A stretch of DNA of 64,000 nt, taken from contig OX419758.1 in the NCBI GenBank assembly GCA_948567375.1, forward strand, positions 41,307,473-41,371,472, in the 5' to 3' direction. Under the pieces are notes generated by a model, which was not told the DNA's origin, did no database searches, and saw only the letters and a program-made list of their open reading frames with translations. Source of the DNA: Lunularia cruciata. Lineage: Eukaryota > Streptophyta > Marchantiopsida > Lunulariales > Lunulariaceae. The number at the start of each line of letters is the position of its first letter. The first letter of the stretch is position 1. The translations under genes and the position numbers were made by a program. Below, piece by piece: positions 1 to 12,246 of the stretch.

Positions 1-1204
1 AGTTATTATTGATGTCAACAATCAGAGGTTACCAGAAGGCCTTACCAGGAGACATTTCCTTATTGGGAGCGCATGACCTAGAGAGACATGGGCCTATTCA
101 CTTGGTGATTTCTGGATGCAGATTTCAGGGACATACACGTGCGGGCCATGGTTTGGGTCTTTAGGATCCTTGTTTTGGTGTGTTTTGGGAGATGTTACGG
201 ATATTACAACATCTCCAGGTTCATCAATCCGTTTCTCCAGCTTACCTTTTGGAGAACGTTCCTTTGATGGGTGATTCTTGCACCAGAGTGGTGGTGAGTA
301 CACATCCGGTCCATTCTTGGATGGGACATACTGTATTGTTAGATGCAGCCAGAGTGGGATCACGGGCTCATTGTCTTTGTCTTTGGTGGACGAACCTCTT
401 ACCCAGAGAGGTTCTACAACACGCTTATGATGGGATTCAACGACTTGACTACATCCTTGTTAATGATATCTTGGATGTTGGGTGTTAGTCTCAAACAGTG
501 GTAGTGGCTGATAGGTCACCTATGGCACTGGTGAACCTAGTTGGATAGCCTAGAGCCGCGTTTCCCACACTCATGAGTTTCCCAGGCTCTCATGCTTTTT
601 GAGAGGGAGGACCTAGACTTGTTTGGGACTCACAGTTACAGCAGTTGGTGGAGCCCAACGCTGATGAGAGAGAGAGGGCAATGGGTTTTCACACCGGTAT
701 TACCGCTGTTCCAACAGTGTCAGAGGCATCTAGGCGTCAGGTGTTAGGTTAGGCTATGGACCTGAACTGTTTGACCTAGATTGTGAGCCTTGGCTTGGCA
801 GAGCAATGTAAATGCGCTTGATAGGCATCACCACTCGAACACTTGTGAGCCCTGTGCCTATTGAGACGATTCAGGCACATGCTGGGGGCGATGGACCAAG
901 TGGACATGGTATTCTTGGGACACATCCAGTAGCTACTAGGGAGAGTGGGCTACTTGGATTACACCCTTGGTCCACATGGGATGCAGCTAGAGGACGTGAG
1001 GAGCTTGCAGCCAGAGTGGAGGGAGTTTTTTGCACAAAGGTTGGGACCTCTAGTGGTCGGGAGCATGACACTATTGCTCCCAAGGGCCCAGTGTAGCAGT
1101 CAGTCAGTACGTCTTCCACTCCTACTACAGTTACAGAGGATACTTGGGAGCCAGATCTTGGACCCAAGCTTACTAGAAAGGAAAGACGGAGGGTTTGGAG
1201 GTTC

Positions 1205-4199
1205 TTGAGGAGTCACACGAGTTGTTTTGCCTTCAGTATGAAGGATTTAGGTGCTCTGAAGGAACTTGATATACGGAATGAGCTGACTAGCGACACACCA
1301 GTTTTCCGACGTCCTTATCAATATAGTGAGATAGAGAGGACATTGATTCAAAGCTGGAGTAGTGACCTTTTTGAGGCTGGTTTGGTGGAGATTTCACATG
1401 AAGACTATGCATCAGCAACAATGATGCCAGCCAAGAAGGATATGCATGGCAACTATACATATAGGCGGATGTGTGGAGATTACCGTCCTATCAACCAACA
1501 GACCAAGGCTGATCGGTATGCCATGCCTACACTTGAGGAGATTTTTGATACAATTGGGCATGCAAAGGTCTTCAGTACTTTGGATCTTTGAGCGGGATAT
1601 CATCAGTTGCCGATCAGGGAGGAGGATAAGTCCAAGACAACATTTTGGGCTATTGATCCTCACGGCAAGGATGTGTTATATCAGTGGAGGTTCTTACCAT
1701 TTGGGTAAAAGAATGCTCTTGCTAAGTTCTAGAGGGTCATGGATAAGATCCTAACTGGATTGGATTTTTCTCGGTGCTATATTGATGACATTTTGGTTTA
1801 TAGCACTACTGTGGAGGAGCATGAGCAACAATTGTTGGAGGTGTTTGAGAGGTTGAGATCTCATGGACTCAAATTACATCCTGGGAAGTGTAGGTTCTTC
1901 CACGAGCAGGTTGAGTATTTGGGTCACATTATCTACCCCGGAGGACTTGGTGTCCAGCAGACCAAGGTGGAGGCTATTGCACGTATTCCCCGGCCTACGG
2001 ATGTGAGCAGAGTGCGAGCATTCCTTGGGTTGGCAAACTTCTATCGCTGCTATGTTAGAAGATTTAGTGCCATTGCCAAGGCCTTGACAAAGCTGACCAA
2101 GCTTACATAGGAGTGGTGTTGGGGAGATGAGCAAGAGAGCTTTTGTAGAGCTCAAGGAGAGGTTGACATCTGCTCCTATTTTGAGGAGACCAATCAAGGG
2201 ATGACCATTTCAGGTTCACACTGATTGGAGTATGTTGGGGCTTGGAGCGGTGCTCACCCAGCATGATGATGAGGAGAAGGAGTTTGTGGTGGCCTATGCT
2301 AGTTTCTCCAACAATTCAGCAGAGGTGAAGTATAGTTCATATGAGGGAAAGTGCTTGGCAGGAATTTGGACAGTAGCACATTTCCGATGTTATCTATTTG
2401 GTAACCCCTTCACGCTCATCACTGATCATTAGCCACTGAAGTGGTTGATGGAGTCCGACAAGCTTTTAGGGAAGCTTGCATGATGGGCTCTGTACAAGAG
2501 TATGATTTCATGGTTGTTCACAGACCTAGAGTGGTGAACCATGATGCAGATGGGTTGAGTAGAAACCCATGTCCCAGCGAGAAGGATCAGACCGGAGCAC
2601 ATTGGCATGGTGAGACAGATGAGGAGATGGTGCCATGTTGGCATGCATCGGCCTTTCTGTGTATATTTGTAGAGGCTTTGGTGGTATCTCTCTCAGCGCA
2701 TACAAGAGGAGTTATTGAGGTCATAGATCCAAAGAGTGAAGATATTGGTACAGTTCAGCGAGACATTCATGATGATGTCTTAGTGATGGACTATCTTCAC
2801 ACTGGTGTTGTGGGTGGCACAATTGGGGCCAAGGAGAGAGACCGTGTTCTTCAGCAAGCCAGACGGTTCAGATTGGAGGGTAGACACCTTTTGCATGTAT
2901 GGGAGGATGGTAGAGTGCGAGTAGTACCACTTCCATCTCAAAGACCACAGTTGGTCAGTCATGCTCATGAGGAGCTAGGACATTTTGGAGTAAAGCGTAC
3001 ATATAGCTTACTCCGGAGTCATTATTGGTGGTGCGGTATGCAGACCGAGGTACAACAATTTGTTGCTAGATGTGTGGTTTGTGACCGAGTTAGAGCATCA
3101 TTCAATGCTCCTACACCACAATTACACCCATTACCTATCATGGGATTAGGTTACTGTTGGAGTTTAGACTTCACCGGACCTTTACCGTTGATTGTGAGAC
3201 ATCATCGGTATGTTTTGGTGATGGTGGAGCACTTCTCCAAGTGGATTGAGTTGGTGGCACTTCCTGACAAGTCTAGTGAAGGGATAGCTTACTTGTTCTT
3301 GGATCAAGTTCTTAGTCATTTTGGTGCACCAGCTGAGGTTTTGACTGATCAGGGTACAGAGTTCTTGGGGGAGTTTAAGGTCTTGTGTGACAAGGCTTTG
3401 ATTGATCATTGTACTACATCCCCAGATCACCTTGAGGCAGATGGCTTAGCAGAGAGAGTGATTCAGACGGTGAAAAGAGGATTGCGAAAGTATGGTTTGT
3501 TGAGAGATGGGAGATTGGGATCTCCAATTACCTTGGTTGGCCATGGGCTATCGGTTCAGCCGGCAAGCCTCCTCAGCATCCTTCTCTCCATACTTTCTAC
3601 TCTATGGACAAGATCCAGATTTACCTACAGCCATTTGTTGAGATGCTACTGTAGTTTTGGACTTGGATGACCCCAATGTATGGATGAGCGCATGTTCTCA
3701 ACGGGTAGAGATCTTTTGGAGAGTGATGCCGATGGCCTTTGAAAACTTGGTGATTGCTCAGCATAGAGATACTTTACGCTATGCTACCATTCAAGGAGGA
3801 GGTTATAGACCCTCAATCCATCGATTTCATCTAGGAAACTATGTATATCTATAGTAGACAGCATCGGCGACACTTGATGTTTCTACAGGCCACACTATCT
3901 TGAGAGTGCGTGAGGTTTTGCCATCTAGAGTCCTTGTGTTAGAAGGATGCGATGGTGTTGTTTTGAAGGATTATGTGCACAATTGTGCGCCATGCCACCT
4001 TCCAAACATTGATGGTACTATGGACCCAAGCTTGGCACTTGTACGTGCAGGCTTGAGGTGTATGTTATGTGGCTCTTCTGGTAGAGTTGCTACTATGTTA
4101 GTGTGTGATAGCTGTTCGAGAGGATAGCATATGGTATGTATGACTCCTCCCCTCATGGTGGTTCCTCAAGGACAATGGTTATGTCCTAGATGTACTTGA
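1205..4199 (+). pseudogene. Ty3/gypsy pol remnant: RT, RNase H, integrase, PHD finger
   Basis: The enzyme would copy the element RNA into DNA and integrate it. The reverse transcriptase starts near 1250, with conserved RMCGDYRPIN and FSTLDL blocks and the catalytic YIDDIL at about 1778-1795. RNase H follows at about 2215-2560 (TDH then PLKWL, later DADGLSR). Integrase spans about 2960-3500. It has a His/Cys zinc region ending in CVVCDR, and the catalytic triad is D at 3167-3169, D at 3347-3349 (TDQGTEF) and E at 3452-3454. A GPY/F-like region and the PHD finger finish the polyprotein, which ends at TGA 4197-4199. In-frame stops lie after FSTLDL (1589-1591), in the palm (about 1707 and 1729), at 2109, in RNase H (2432), near 3852 and inside the PHD finger, and frames shift near 2110 and 3640. 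The gene is therefore dead. The Ty3/gypsy assignment is secure from domain order (RT-RNase H-IN). Confidence 0.88.
4059..4193 (+). other. PHD finger at the C-terminus of the gypsy polyprotein
   Basis: Read in the pol frame, this stretch gives a textbook Cys4-His-Cys3 pattern: CMLC, then CDSC, HMVC and CPRC. It carries the usual TPPL and QGQWLC residues between and before the last pairs. One TAG stop sits just before the His, where PHD fingers often have an aromatic residue. In the family, PHD fingers bind histone H3 tails. Here the finger sits where chromoviruses carry a chromodomain, so a role in steering integration is a reasonable inference. The second copy at 44240-45240 keeps most of the same pattern. 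Confidence 0.8.
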
Positions 4200-4368
4200 C
4201 CTATAGCTAGTTCATTCTTTATATGGTATAGATTGCAGACATGCGACTAACGATGGGGCTCCATAGCACCGGGCCTCTTGATCTTTGCCCATTAGAAGGT
4301 ATACCATATACTTAGAGTAGATGGCTGTCTAGAGTCAGAGGGGCCTAACCGCCAGCTAGGGAGGCGAT

Positions 4369-5024
4369 TGTGGCACTTTAGAGTCTATGTATGACTTATG
4401 TGTGAGTTGTGCTTCTATAGTGTATGATGTTGACAGCGATGTATATTGTGTAGCGATGTATATATGCATGACAGCTATCATGCTATTTGTAGTGCCGCAT
4501 CTAGATGCTCAGACATTGGAGTTCCAATGATAGTAATTAGAGTTATTTTAGCAGTTTCTCAAAGACTACTTTCCGATAGTCAGATTTTGTGTTTGGGGTA
4601 CTAACTTCACGGTGGGCCCACCATCACTTTGCACCGTTTGCACCATCGAGTGTGCCATCAGTGGGACCGTTAGGGTTTTAGAGCTAGCTCAAGTCTAGGG
4701 GGTATAGTTTTGAAGTGAGCTCCAGAGAGCTCACTTCTCTGATGTTGAGCCTTCGAGTTCCTGGCTATGGTGGACAGAGGCCGGTGAGCGTCACCTGGAT
4801 TCTCTATGCTTGAGTGGGTGTGGCTTGACTGTAATCAGTGCCTAGTTGTTGGCAGTTTATAGAGTGATAGATCAAGTACTGATCTGAGTTGAGTTGAGTT
4901 GAGAGTGGTAAGCAATCTGATTATTGTGGCACTTTAGAGTCTATGTATGACTTATGTGTGAGTTGTGCTTCTATAGTGTATGATGTTGATAGTGATGTAT
5001 GTTGTGTAGCGATGTATATATGCA
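4369..5024 (+). repeat. 3' LTR of the PHD-type gypsy element, with a 100-bp repeat at both of its ends
   Basis: The sequence begins TGTGGCAC immediately after a purine-rich stretch (AGGGAGGCGA) and ends TATATGCA, so it has TG...CA ends. The first 100 bases (4369-4468) recur as the last 100 (4925-5024), with only a few differences. The inverted copy at 44240-44868 has the same arrangement and the same outer boundary. The LTR role is inferred from position after pol and the TG/CA ends. No upstream LTR is in the window for comparison. Confidence 0.6.
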
Positions 5025-8000
5025 TGATAGTCTCCCTATGTCCCAACACCCTACCATGGACCGGAAGTAGTAATGTCAAATGTGGAAAGAGAGCCAATAA
5101 TATTCAAGTGAAAACATCTTGCCTGCGGTCATTAGCCAAAATAGCACCTTGTAGGAGAGAGAGTGTGGATCCAACCAGAGAACATAAAGGCATAGGGATC
5201 CTAGTATACATTTGTGGTTGTGGCAAACTTGGTAGGAATGCTTTGATAGGGTCCAAAGAGTGTAACCAAGAATATGAGTCAAGGGGAGCCTATAAAGAGA
5301 CAATTGGAGTATGGATGCGGTCTAGGGAGGCAGGAGGAACAGCGGTGGCCTATGCCTGCATATGCAAACAATGAGATCTCCCTTTGTGTTGTGTAAGACC
5401 TATCCCTACCCAAGGACAATCAAGACAATACTACATGGGAAGTTGATGGAGCGGGATATAAGGATGTGTTGAGGGCTAGGGTGGAGGAGAATGACCATAG
5501 GGAGTAGAGAGCAATAGAAGTGGGAGGAAGCTCTGAATGTCCGAGGTAGAAGGAGGGTGTGGAGTGTATGTGATATGGGAAGGAGGGATAGGGAGGACCT
5601 CTAGTGGAGCATCTTCCATGGAGGAGTCTTCTCATGTAGGGTGTCCATTGGGATAGGAGAAGTGCATGACCTGGAAATTGAAGGGAATCTATCTAGATAC
5701 ACCTCCACAACCATGAGTGTATGCTGAAAAAGGCAAATTAGGGATCTACCCTTTGGTTGCACATACAGCATGTGGGTGCCAAATGAGGAATGACACCTAA
5801 GAGAGTCCTTCTATGTCCTCATGCCAAAGAACAAAATGGAGGCATTGGAGGACTCACTATTGATAGGGTATATACAAAGATAATATCATGATATAAAAGC
5901 AAGTCATAATAACCAAATACTATGACTTGCTATGTGTTCCCTATGTGTCCATACCCAAGAGAGAAAAACAAGAATGGACAAAAATGAGAGAAACTCAACC
6001 AAAAACAAAAAAGGAACAATATAAACAAACATATAAGAGTTAGGAGACAAGCTCATTTGTGGTCCAAAGTGACCTCTGTCCAAAACCCTCCAATATCAAC
6101 TCCTTGTTGAGAAGATGTTGAGCTTGCTTGGGGATGCTTTGTTTTGTGTGTTGGTATTACAGACCAATACACAAGTTAACTCAAGTAGACAATCAAACCA
6201 ATGTTGTGTTGTGATGTCTTGATTTGATTTCTCATGCGCCGGCTGAAGCCTTCTTGGGTGTTGTTACTAAGTTCCGTTTGCTCTAGCTAAAATGCCCGCA
6301 CTTGTATTCAAACGGTGTCGTACTTTCCTTTTTTCTCTCTAGGAACACATAGGGTGCCTAGCTGTGGAGACTAAAGATCAGATGCTAGAGGTAAATCCGT
6401 AATGACTTGACAAAACACGCATGTGACCCTTATTGCCGGAACCCTCCTTTCTCATGACTAATATTCTTGCTATCGGGAAGGATAGTATCGGGCGACCTGA
6501 CCTATCATCACAACATGCACTCTTGGTCTGCTGGTCATCACTTCCAACATAACCAAGAAGAAATACACAGCACTCCTAGAAGGAAATAATCTGAGCGCAA
6601 TGCTCGCACACCAATCCAAGCAAACAAGCATACAAGTATAGAGAGGATCCAATCACAAGAAAAAGGAAACAACTCTCTGTACTTTTTGTCGGGAAAGAGC
6701 TTCAGAGCCTTTGTGCTCTATCATCAAGCTCATTCCAACCTGTACTTCAAACCTCCTCCCATCTGTACTTCAAATCTCAACAAATTCATACTTCATGTGG
6801 GGATTTTTTATGTCTTTTTGATGGGGAAAACTCTGCGCAGCTCATATGCAAGTAACTATTTCTACATAGCTTAGATTTGAGTGATCTATAATTCAATGGA
6901 AAGCCTGTAAGATAAGCTTTCCAATGGTATACAATACACTTCAATCAGATCACTAAAACTCTCCTGAAAATCTCTCAAAGTTGGCCAGGTTTTTTTTTAC
7001 TTCACCCTAATTTTGAAATCTTCTTTTTAGGGTTTGCTCCTTGTTCTTGGCAAATTTTCCCCAGATTTCTGATTCAGATATACACTTGATCCTCACAAAC
7101 ACTCTGGCAACCTGAAACTCTCAATCATAGTCACAAGACATGAGACTTGATATCCAATCAAGATGAAAGGAAAATTTGCTCTACCAAGCTTATGACAGTA
7201 TTTTCAGCAGTATGTTTTGCATCAGATCTCACTCTTCACAAATCTAGAACCAACCAAATTTTCCACAATAGCTGGTTGTGCTTTTTCCTAAACTCCTGCA
7301 AATTTTTGTAGTCGAATCCAACTCCAATCTTTAGATGTAGATCAATTCTTGAGTTGGGCTAACTTGGGAGCTCTACAGACCCAAGTATACTTGATCCAAG
7401 ACCCTGATTTCTCTACTTGAAAGATTCACATGAAACTGTCACACAGAGGAGCTAAACCTACCCACTAACAACTCTAGAAATTTTCATGATGAAATTTGAA
7501 CTACAACTTGGGGAGTGACCAAAACTCCAAACCTGATCTTTAGCTCTTCTCCAACACCTTATATCCCATAAGCTTCAACTTCAATCAATTGGATCTGATT
7601 TGAGACTGACCCAAAACTGGAATTTGTTGCACTCAGTACTGTAATAACATTGTCTACTCTCCAATCCTGCTGACAGATAGTGAAAAAGTCTCAAGGAGCT
7701 CCCTCAATTGACTACTTTGTGCTCTTGGGTATGAATTCAATCCCCCTTCACTCAATTGATGATATCCCTCTCATACTCAGCTCAAATCGCGTGATTTCTG
7801 TCTGCCAATTGTAGCCTGTCATCTCTTCTTTCCAACCATCTCCTCCATTCTCTGAATGGTTTCACCAAACTTCCCCGATGGTTGAAAAGCCCTTGACTTC
7901 CCTCTTGAGACCCAAGTTCTTGCACATTTGTCCTTTACTCTTTTTACTTTTTGATAAATGGACCCCACAACTCCACCTTGAAGCTTATGAGCGAAATTTT

Positions 8001-9113
8001 AGGCATTCCCCAACTATAGAAGGACATAAATTGTCAAGTCCCAAACATTCTTATAAGTAAGCACCGGAAGGACGATAGGATCTGGGTTTCCCATCACCGA
8101 CTCCACAAACACCACCCTGAAACATGCTACCAACCAATCCCGTAAGTCGTCACGGTGTAAAATCTGAAGCTTGATGAGAAAAGGATTTGGGAGTGGCAGA
8201 TCGGGAGCATGGGACATCTCATGCTTGAATGCTTCTTTCCAATGCTCTAACACTCGCTCTCTGCTACAACTCTCTCCCAACTTCCTTCTCTCCTCGAGAC
8301 TCTCCAAACTAAAACACACTCGTCTCTCTACTCGCCCTCATCTTTATTCATCAAAGCCCTCAAACATGATAAGATTGTAACCCACGTGGCCAATCACATA
8401 CATGTACATAGATGGCTCACATGGCAACATCTCATCCGTCAGATCTAGCATGCAACCTACCCCACTAACGTGGAGATAAACTATGATAAGTCACTTTTTA
8501 CGGGCTACACAAATCGCAACACAACAACGGCACCTACACTACAAGCACACAGTGATAGGTTACCAATGAGTCTTGCTAAATTCTCACGTGCTTGGCTCAC
8601 TCCATAAATTGGAACACCTAATTCAAGTCCGTATGTTCTCCCCGTTACAAGCGAGTGTTCACCCCAAGAAAGATTATCCCTAATATCTCCCCCTCCCAAG
8701 GAGTTCTCACACATGCAGCCCTAATATCTACTGCTACCAATGAGTTCTCAAAGTCGAGGTGTGAAGATTTCTCACCCCACAAGAAGGCCACTTCACATGG
8801 CTCATTGATGTTTGGCAATATTGACGTTTGTTAGCCTTCTAAGTATTGACGAAAAGAGTATCTTTAGGTATCCATGGGAGTGCAGCGGTCCGGCAATTAA
8901 CTTGGATGGACGTCACACATCTAAATATACCTGCAATAACAGTTCACTTTGGAATTATTAATTGGTGCTAATAGGTAACCAGTTTTCCTATTAGGGTATG
9001 ACAAATAAGGGGTTCAAGACTTGCAAATGTCTATATCTTTTGCTTCTCACACTCGTTTTGAATAGAAAAGGGCTCATTGGATTCAACTTTCAGTCCTCTT
9101 TCATATACTCAAG
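5025..9113. other. No gene recognised
   Basis: I see no ORF here with recognisable domains. Short open frames (for example 4943-5374 and 5420-5635) lack any familiar motif. The stretch 5030-6400 may be diverged retroelement sequence, and 6700-8350 reads as AT-rich noncoding DNA. I looked for the left terminal inverted repeat of the neighbouring Harbinger element near 8870-9000 and found none that pairs with its right side. Confidence 0.5.
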
Positions 9114-10457
9114 ATGGATCTTTGTGATCTCATGTTTTTCTGGTTGATGGAGTCTAAAACAGAAAATCTCTTGGAGTTAGCTACATTGTTGATGGGAGAA
9201 ACATTTTCTGAACAAGAGGAAGATATTACACCACAGTTCTGGAGCTGGTTCTTGATGGAAAATAATTGTCTTTTGCTATCCCAAAGAGGAATACCAAGAG
9301 ACTTCTGGGTGATACCAAGACAGTACACATGGTGGGAGATTGTTCACAAGCAAGTAAGGTCAATGGATTCAGACTTTCTAAACAATCATATGAGAAGCAG
9401 GTACCAAATGTCATATCAGAGTTTTAAGAGATTGGTTGATGAGATTGAACCACATGTGCCTACTATGTCCGAATGGCTATATGCTAGAAAAAGAGTGGAA
9501 TTAGACAAATGTGTAGTTGTAGTTTTACACAGATTTGCACACAATTCACCAATGAGAACTCTTAGTGATCAGTATTGTCTTGGTGAATCGACTATAGTGA
9601 AGTACACTATAATTATAGTAGAGATACTAGCAAACAAAGACAAAGTATACTCTAAATACATCAAATGGCCTACAGTAGCAGAATGTATTGAGAGCATGTC
9701 AAAGTTTGCATAGATATGTGGAATTCCACAAATCATTGGTTGTATAGATGGTACCCATATCAAATTGAGAACCAAACCAGCTATGAGATTTTATCCTGAA
9801 CACTATAGGAATAGACACTCAGATTACTCTGCTCTACTACAAGGCATTTGTGATGTGGATCTTCAGTTTTGGGACTTGTGTTGTACGATGCCTAGATCTA
9901 CTCACAATGTTGCACATTTACGACAGTCCAACTTATATCAGGCAATGGAATCAGGGATAGCTCTCACTCAGCCAACACTCATTTTGCCACAAGAAAACCA
10001 TACAATACAAGTGATTCCACCATTGATCCTTGGAGATACAGCCTATCCATTACGTCAATGGTTGTTGAAATGTTGGCATTGACATTCACATCAAGGAGAA
10101 CCTATGTACAATGTATTTGACAACCATACATCAAAAGCACGTGCATGTGTGGAGAATGCATTTGGTCAATTGAAAGGTAGATGGAGCATACTGAGGGACT
10201 GTCCAATGCGATTGGAAGTTGTTTCAAGAGTGAACCTTGCATGTGCAGTACTACACAACTTTGTAATTCAACAAGGAGAACCATTACCTTCAGACGTCAA
10301 TGTAGTGGATGAGCATATGAATGGAGCACATATTTTGCCACTCCCAAGATCTGCAGCAGATAAATGGAGTACAACTAGAGGTGAATTAGTAAGAGCAGCT
10401 TTGTACAAGCAATTCAAAAGTACTCATGCTCATCTAGATATAGCAAATGTCATTTGA
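9114..10457 (+). pseudogene. Harbinger-type transposase (DDE superfamily 4), broken by two stops
   Basis: This gene would encode the DDE transposase that cuts and pastes the element. The first open part (9114-9713, ATG start) carries the N-terminal helix-turn-helix-like region, with FKRLVDEIEPHVPT and a stretch like VVVLHRFAHNSPMRTLS. After a TAG at 9711-9713 the same frame continues with GCIDGTHI, where the catalytic Asp codon is at 9747-9749. The second Asp lies in GDTAYPL (10035-10037). After a TGA near 10080 the frame continues to the catalytic Glu in CVENAFGQLKGRW (10152-10154) and the family-typical LHNFVI. The coding frame is otherwise preserved, so decay is mild: two point stops, no obvious large deletion. 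The ORF ends at TGA 10455-10457. Confidence 0.88.
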
Positions 10458-10477
10458 GAGTGAAGGTATTTACTTAC

Positions 10478-11543
10478 TCAAGATGGCGGTCCACGTTGGT
10501 TGTTTTTCAAGATTTCAAGCTCCATACGTTTCAATTCAAGCATTTGGCTCATTAAATCCATCTTGTGTTGTTCTTGAACCATCATCAAGTCAAATTTAAG
10601 ATCTTCTTGTAAGGATCTCTTCTCATTTGCTTCCTTCACTACTTGAGTAAATTCAAGCATACACTTTTGCATTCCGTCTTTACCTTCTTTTGATACTCTT
10701 CACTTTTTGTTACGTTGCACAACAACACCATGTTGAGCACAAGCTTTTGTCCTGGGACTGATTGTGGCCTGATTACCAATTGTCTCTAGAGAAGGTGTAG
10801 AGACTTGTGGTGTTTCCTTCTCATCATCAGATATCAAAACATCCATATATGATTGTTCGGTTTGATTTATATGAGATGCTTCCTCACTCCCATCAATAGT
10901 TTCATCAGTCAAGTCTACAAACCCTCTCTCACTAGTTATTGAAGTGTTAATACCACCATCATATGCTCTTGGAATGCCTTGTTCTTTGGCTAAACCGCCT
11001 CTAATTCTATGCATCTATTCATAGAACTCCCATGAACTTGGTTTTGTGCCTGTGGTTTGTTTTCCTTTCTCAACCCTGTATTTTTTAACTAGACCATCAA
11101 GCTTGTTCCTGAGAATCTGTGGCTCATAAGGTGGTGTTATACTTATAGCTTCACTGAACCTATTAGCAAACACCTTCCACTGATCCTGACTTACATTGCC
11201 TTGGTTATAATGATTAAAATAAATTTCTTCATACATATCTAAAAAAAGCCTCACATGACTAGAAATCCACTCCACTTTAGCCTTCTTAGGAATGGAAACA
11301 CCTGTAAACACAATTGACAACAGTAGATAAATAATCAACATACTATTATTTTAGAATAGTATTCCAATCTACATATGAAAGAGTCAAAATTATACCTCTC
11401 ACAAGAGCATCCTTTGATGATGAATTTTTCTTTTTTGCACCAAGCTTCTTCTTGGATGGAGCCTGAAAATCTTTCACCAATGTAATTGGTTTGATAGGTG
11501 GAAGAGCTCCCGAAACATTCTCATTCTGTACAATCTCTTCCAT
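10478..11543 (-). pseudogene. Harbinger ORF1, Myb/SANT-like DNA-binding protein, two exons, two stops
   Basis: Read on the minus strand, an ATG at 11543 opens a Lys-rich N-terminus. A GT-AG intron (about 11395 to 11302, 94 nt) then joins VRG to VSIPKK in phase. The next exon carries a Myb/SANT-like domain: WISSHVRLFLDMYEE, a central QWKVFANRF, and LRNKLDGLVKKY followed by SSWEFYE, as in the Myb_DNA-bind_3 type. Two in-frame stops follow, a TAG near 11013 and a TGA near 10700. The frame then ends in a Gln/Met/Leu-rich, probably coiled-coil C-terminus (LMMVQEQHKMDLMSQMLELK). It is likely the DNA-binding partner of the convergent transposase. The intron is supported by splice signals and frame only. 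Confidence 0.75.
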
Positions 11544-11559
11544 TCTGCTGCACAAAATT

Positions 11560-12127
11560 CAAAAAATATACATGGAAAAGTTTGGTTTGATAGAGAAATT
11601 TCATTTCACCAATGTCACTGCAATATTAATCTATTGTCTTCAGTTTCAAATCACACATGACAAGCATTGCATAACCTTCAATTCAAGCTATAGAATAGCC
11701 CAACACGTCCATAAATGAAAAAGTTATGATATATTACATACCTGATCAATCTCAAAGGTCAAAAATCAGAACCCTAGTAATGTTTGCTTGGAAAGTTGAT
11801 ATGTTTGCTCTCGAGAAAACTGAACCTGTCATAGAATGGGACGTTTGTAAATTGTATTGCACGTTGTATCACCCAACCCATTAACCTAGAAATTTTCCCA
11901 TTCAAGGGACTCCAACGGAGCATGAGACGGAGCAAAAGTTGCCTGACGTATAAGCTCTTGTTGAGGGCTTGAACATCAGGCAGACCTGATGTGCGCATGA
12001 GCTCCGGCTGATATATCGCTGCCGTGTTTTGTCTTTTAGTGGGCCGCCGGAGCCCAAAAGAGCCATGTGAATCGCCTAAGAGCCTGCTCTCAATTCCTCA
12101 ACTGCTGCGGTCCTTGCCTTATCTCAG
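11560..12127. other. No gene recognised
   Basis: This stretch lies between the Harbinger ORF1 start and a LINE tail. It should contain the ORF1 promoter and the right end of the transposon, but I could not recognise a terminal repeat. Confidence 0.4.
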
Positions 12128-12246
12128 ATTAGGGCAGATTTCTCAGACTCTATTGGGGTTTAGCACCATTTTACCTGTTTTGTCTCTCCCTTGTAAGGCT
12201 TGATGGGGTCTTCCCATCCTTCGTTTTTTGTCTGCGCGGTCACCTT
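12128..12246 (+). mobile_element. Isolated LINE 3' tail (copy C)
   Basis: This is the recurrent tail that ends the LINE copies at 19288 and 22227. It contains CAGACTCTATTGGGG, then a TAGCACC block (the hairpin arm is mutated here), CTCTCCCTTGTA, GGCTTGATGGGGTCTTCCCATCC and a GCGGTC end. No coding sequence is left. It is probably a strongly 5'-truncated insertion, which is the common outcome of target-primed reverse transcription. Confidence 0.75.

Larger units (their letters stand above)
1..5024 (+). mobile_element. Decayed Ty3/gypsy LTR retrotransposon (3' part), PHD-finger type
   Basis: This is the downstream part of a Ty3/gypsy element that enters the window from the left. In order I can see reverse transcriptase, RNase H, integrase, a PHD finger, a purine-rich tract and a TG...CA terminal repeat. 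Several in-frame stops and frame changes show it is no longer autonomous. The first 1.2 kb should hold gag/protease or a spacer, but the frames there are too broken to assign domains. An inverted fragment of the same family lies at 44240-45240. The 5' LTR is not in the window, so target-site duplication cannot be tested. Confidence 0.85.
9114..11543 (+). mobile_element. PIF/Harbinger DNA transposon remnant with two convergent genes
   Basis: A transposase on the plus strand (9114-10457) and a Myb/SANT-like gene on the minus strand (11543-10478) converge, with about 20 bp between their stop codons. This two-gene content is the known hallmark of PIF/Harbinger elements, where the Myb-like protein helps the transposase bind ends and enter the nucleus. 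Both genes carry in-frame stops, so the element is non-autonomous. I could not identify terminal inverted repeats or the 3-bp TWA target duplication, so the true ends are unknown. Confidence 0.82.

Noticed and set aside
1..1200. Gag and protease of the first gypsy element
   Set aside because: Expected by position, but no zinc knuckle or DTG/DSG protease site could be read reliably.
3780..4060. Chromodomain at the end of the gypsy integrase
   Set aside because: The residues after integrase do not show chromodomain aromatics; the following domain is a PHD finger.
4943..5374. 143-codon frame after the gypsy LTR
   Set aside because: It begins inside the LTR repeat and continues into unrelated flank, so it is not a natural gene.
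8870..12000. Terminal inverted repeats of the Harbinger element
   Set aside because: I compared both flanks by eye and found no convincing complementary ends or TWA duplication.
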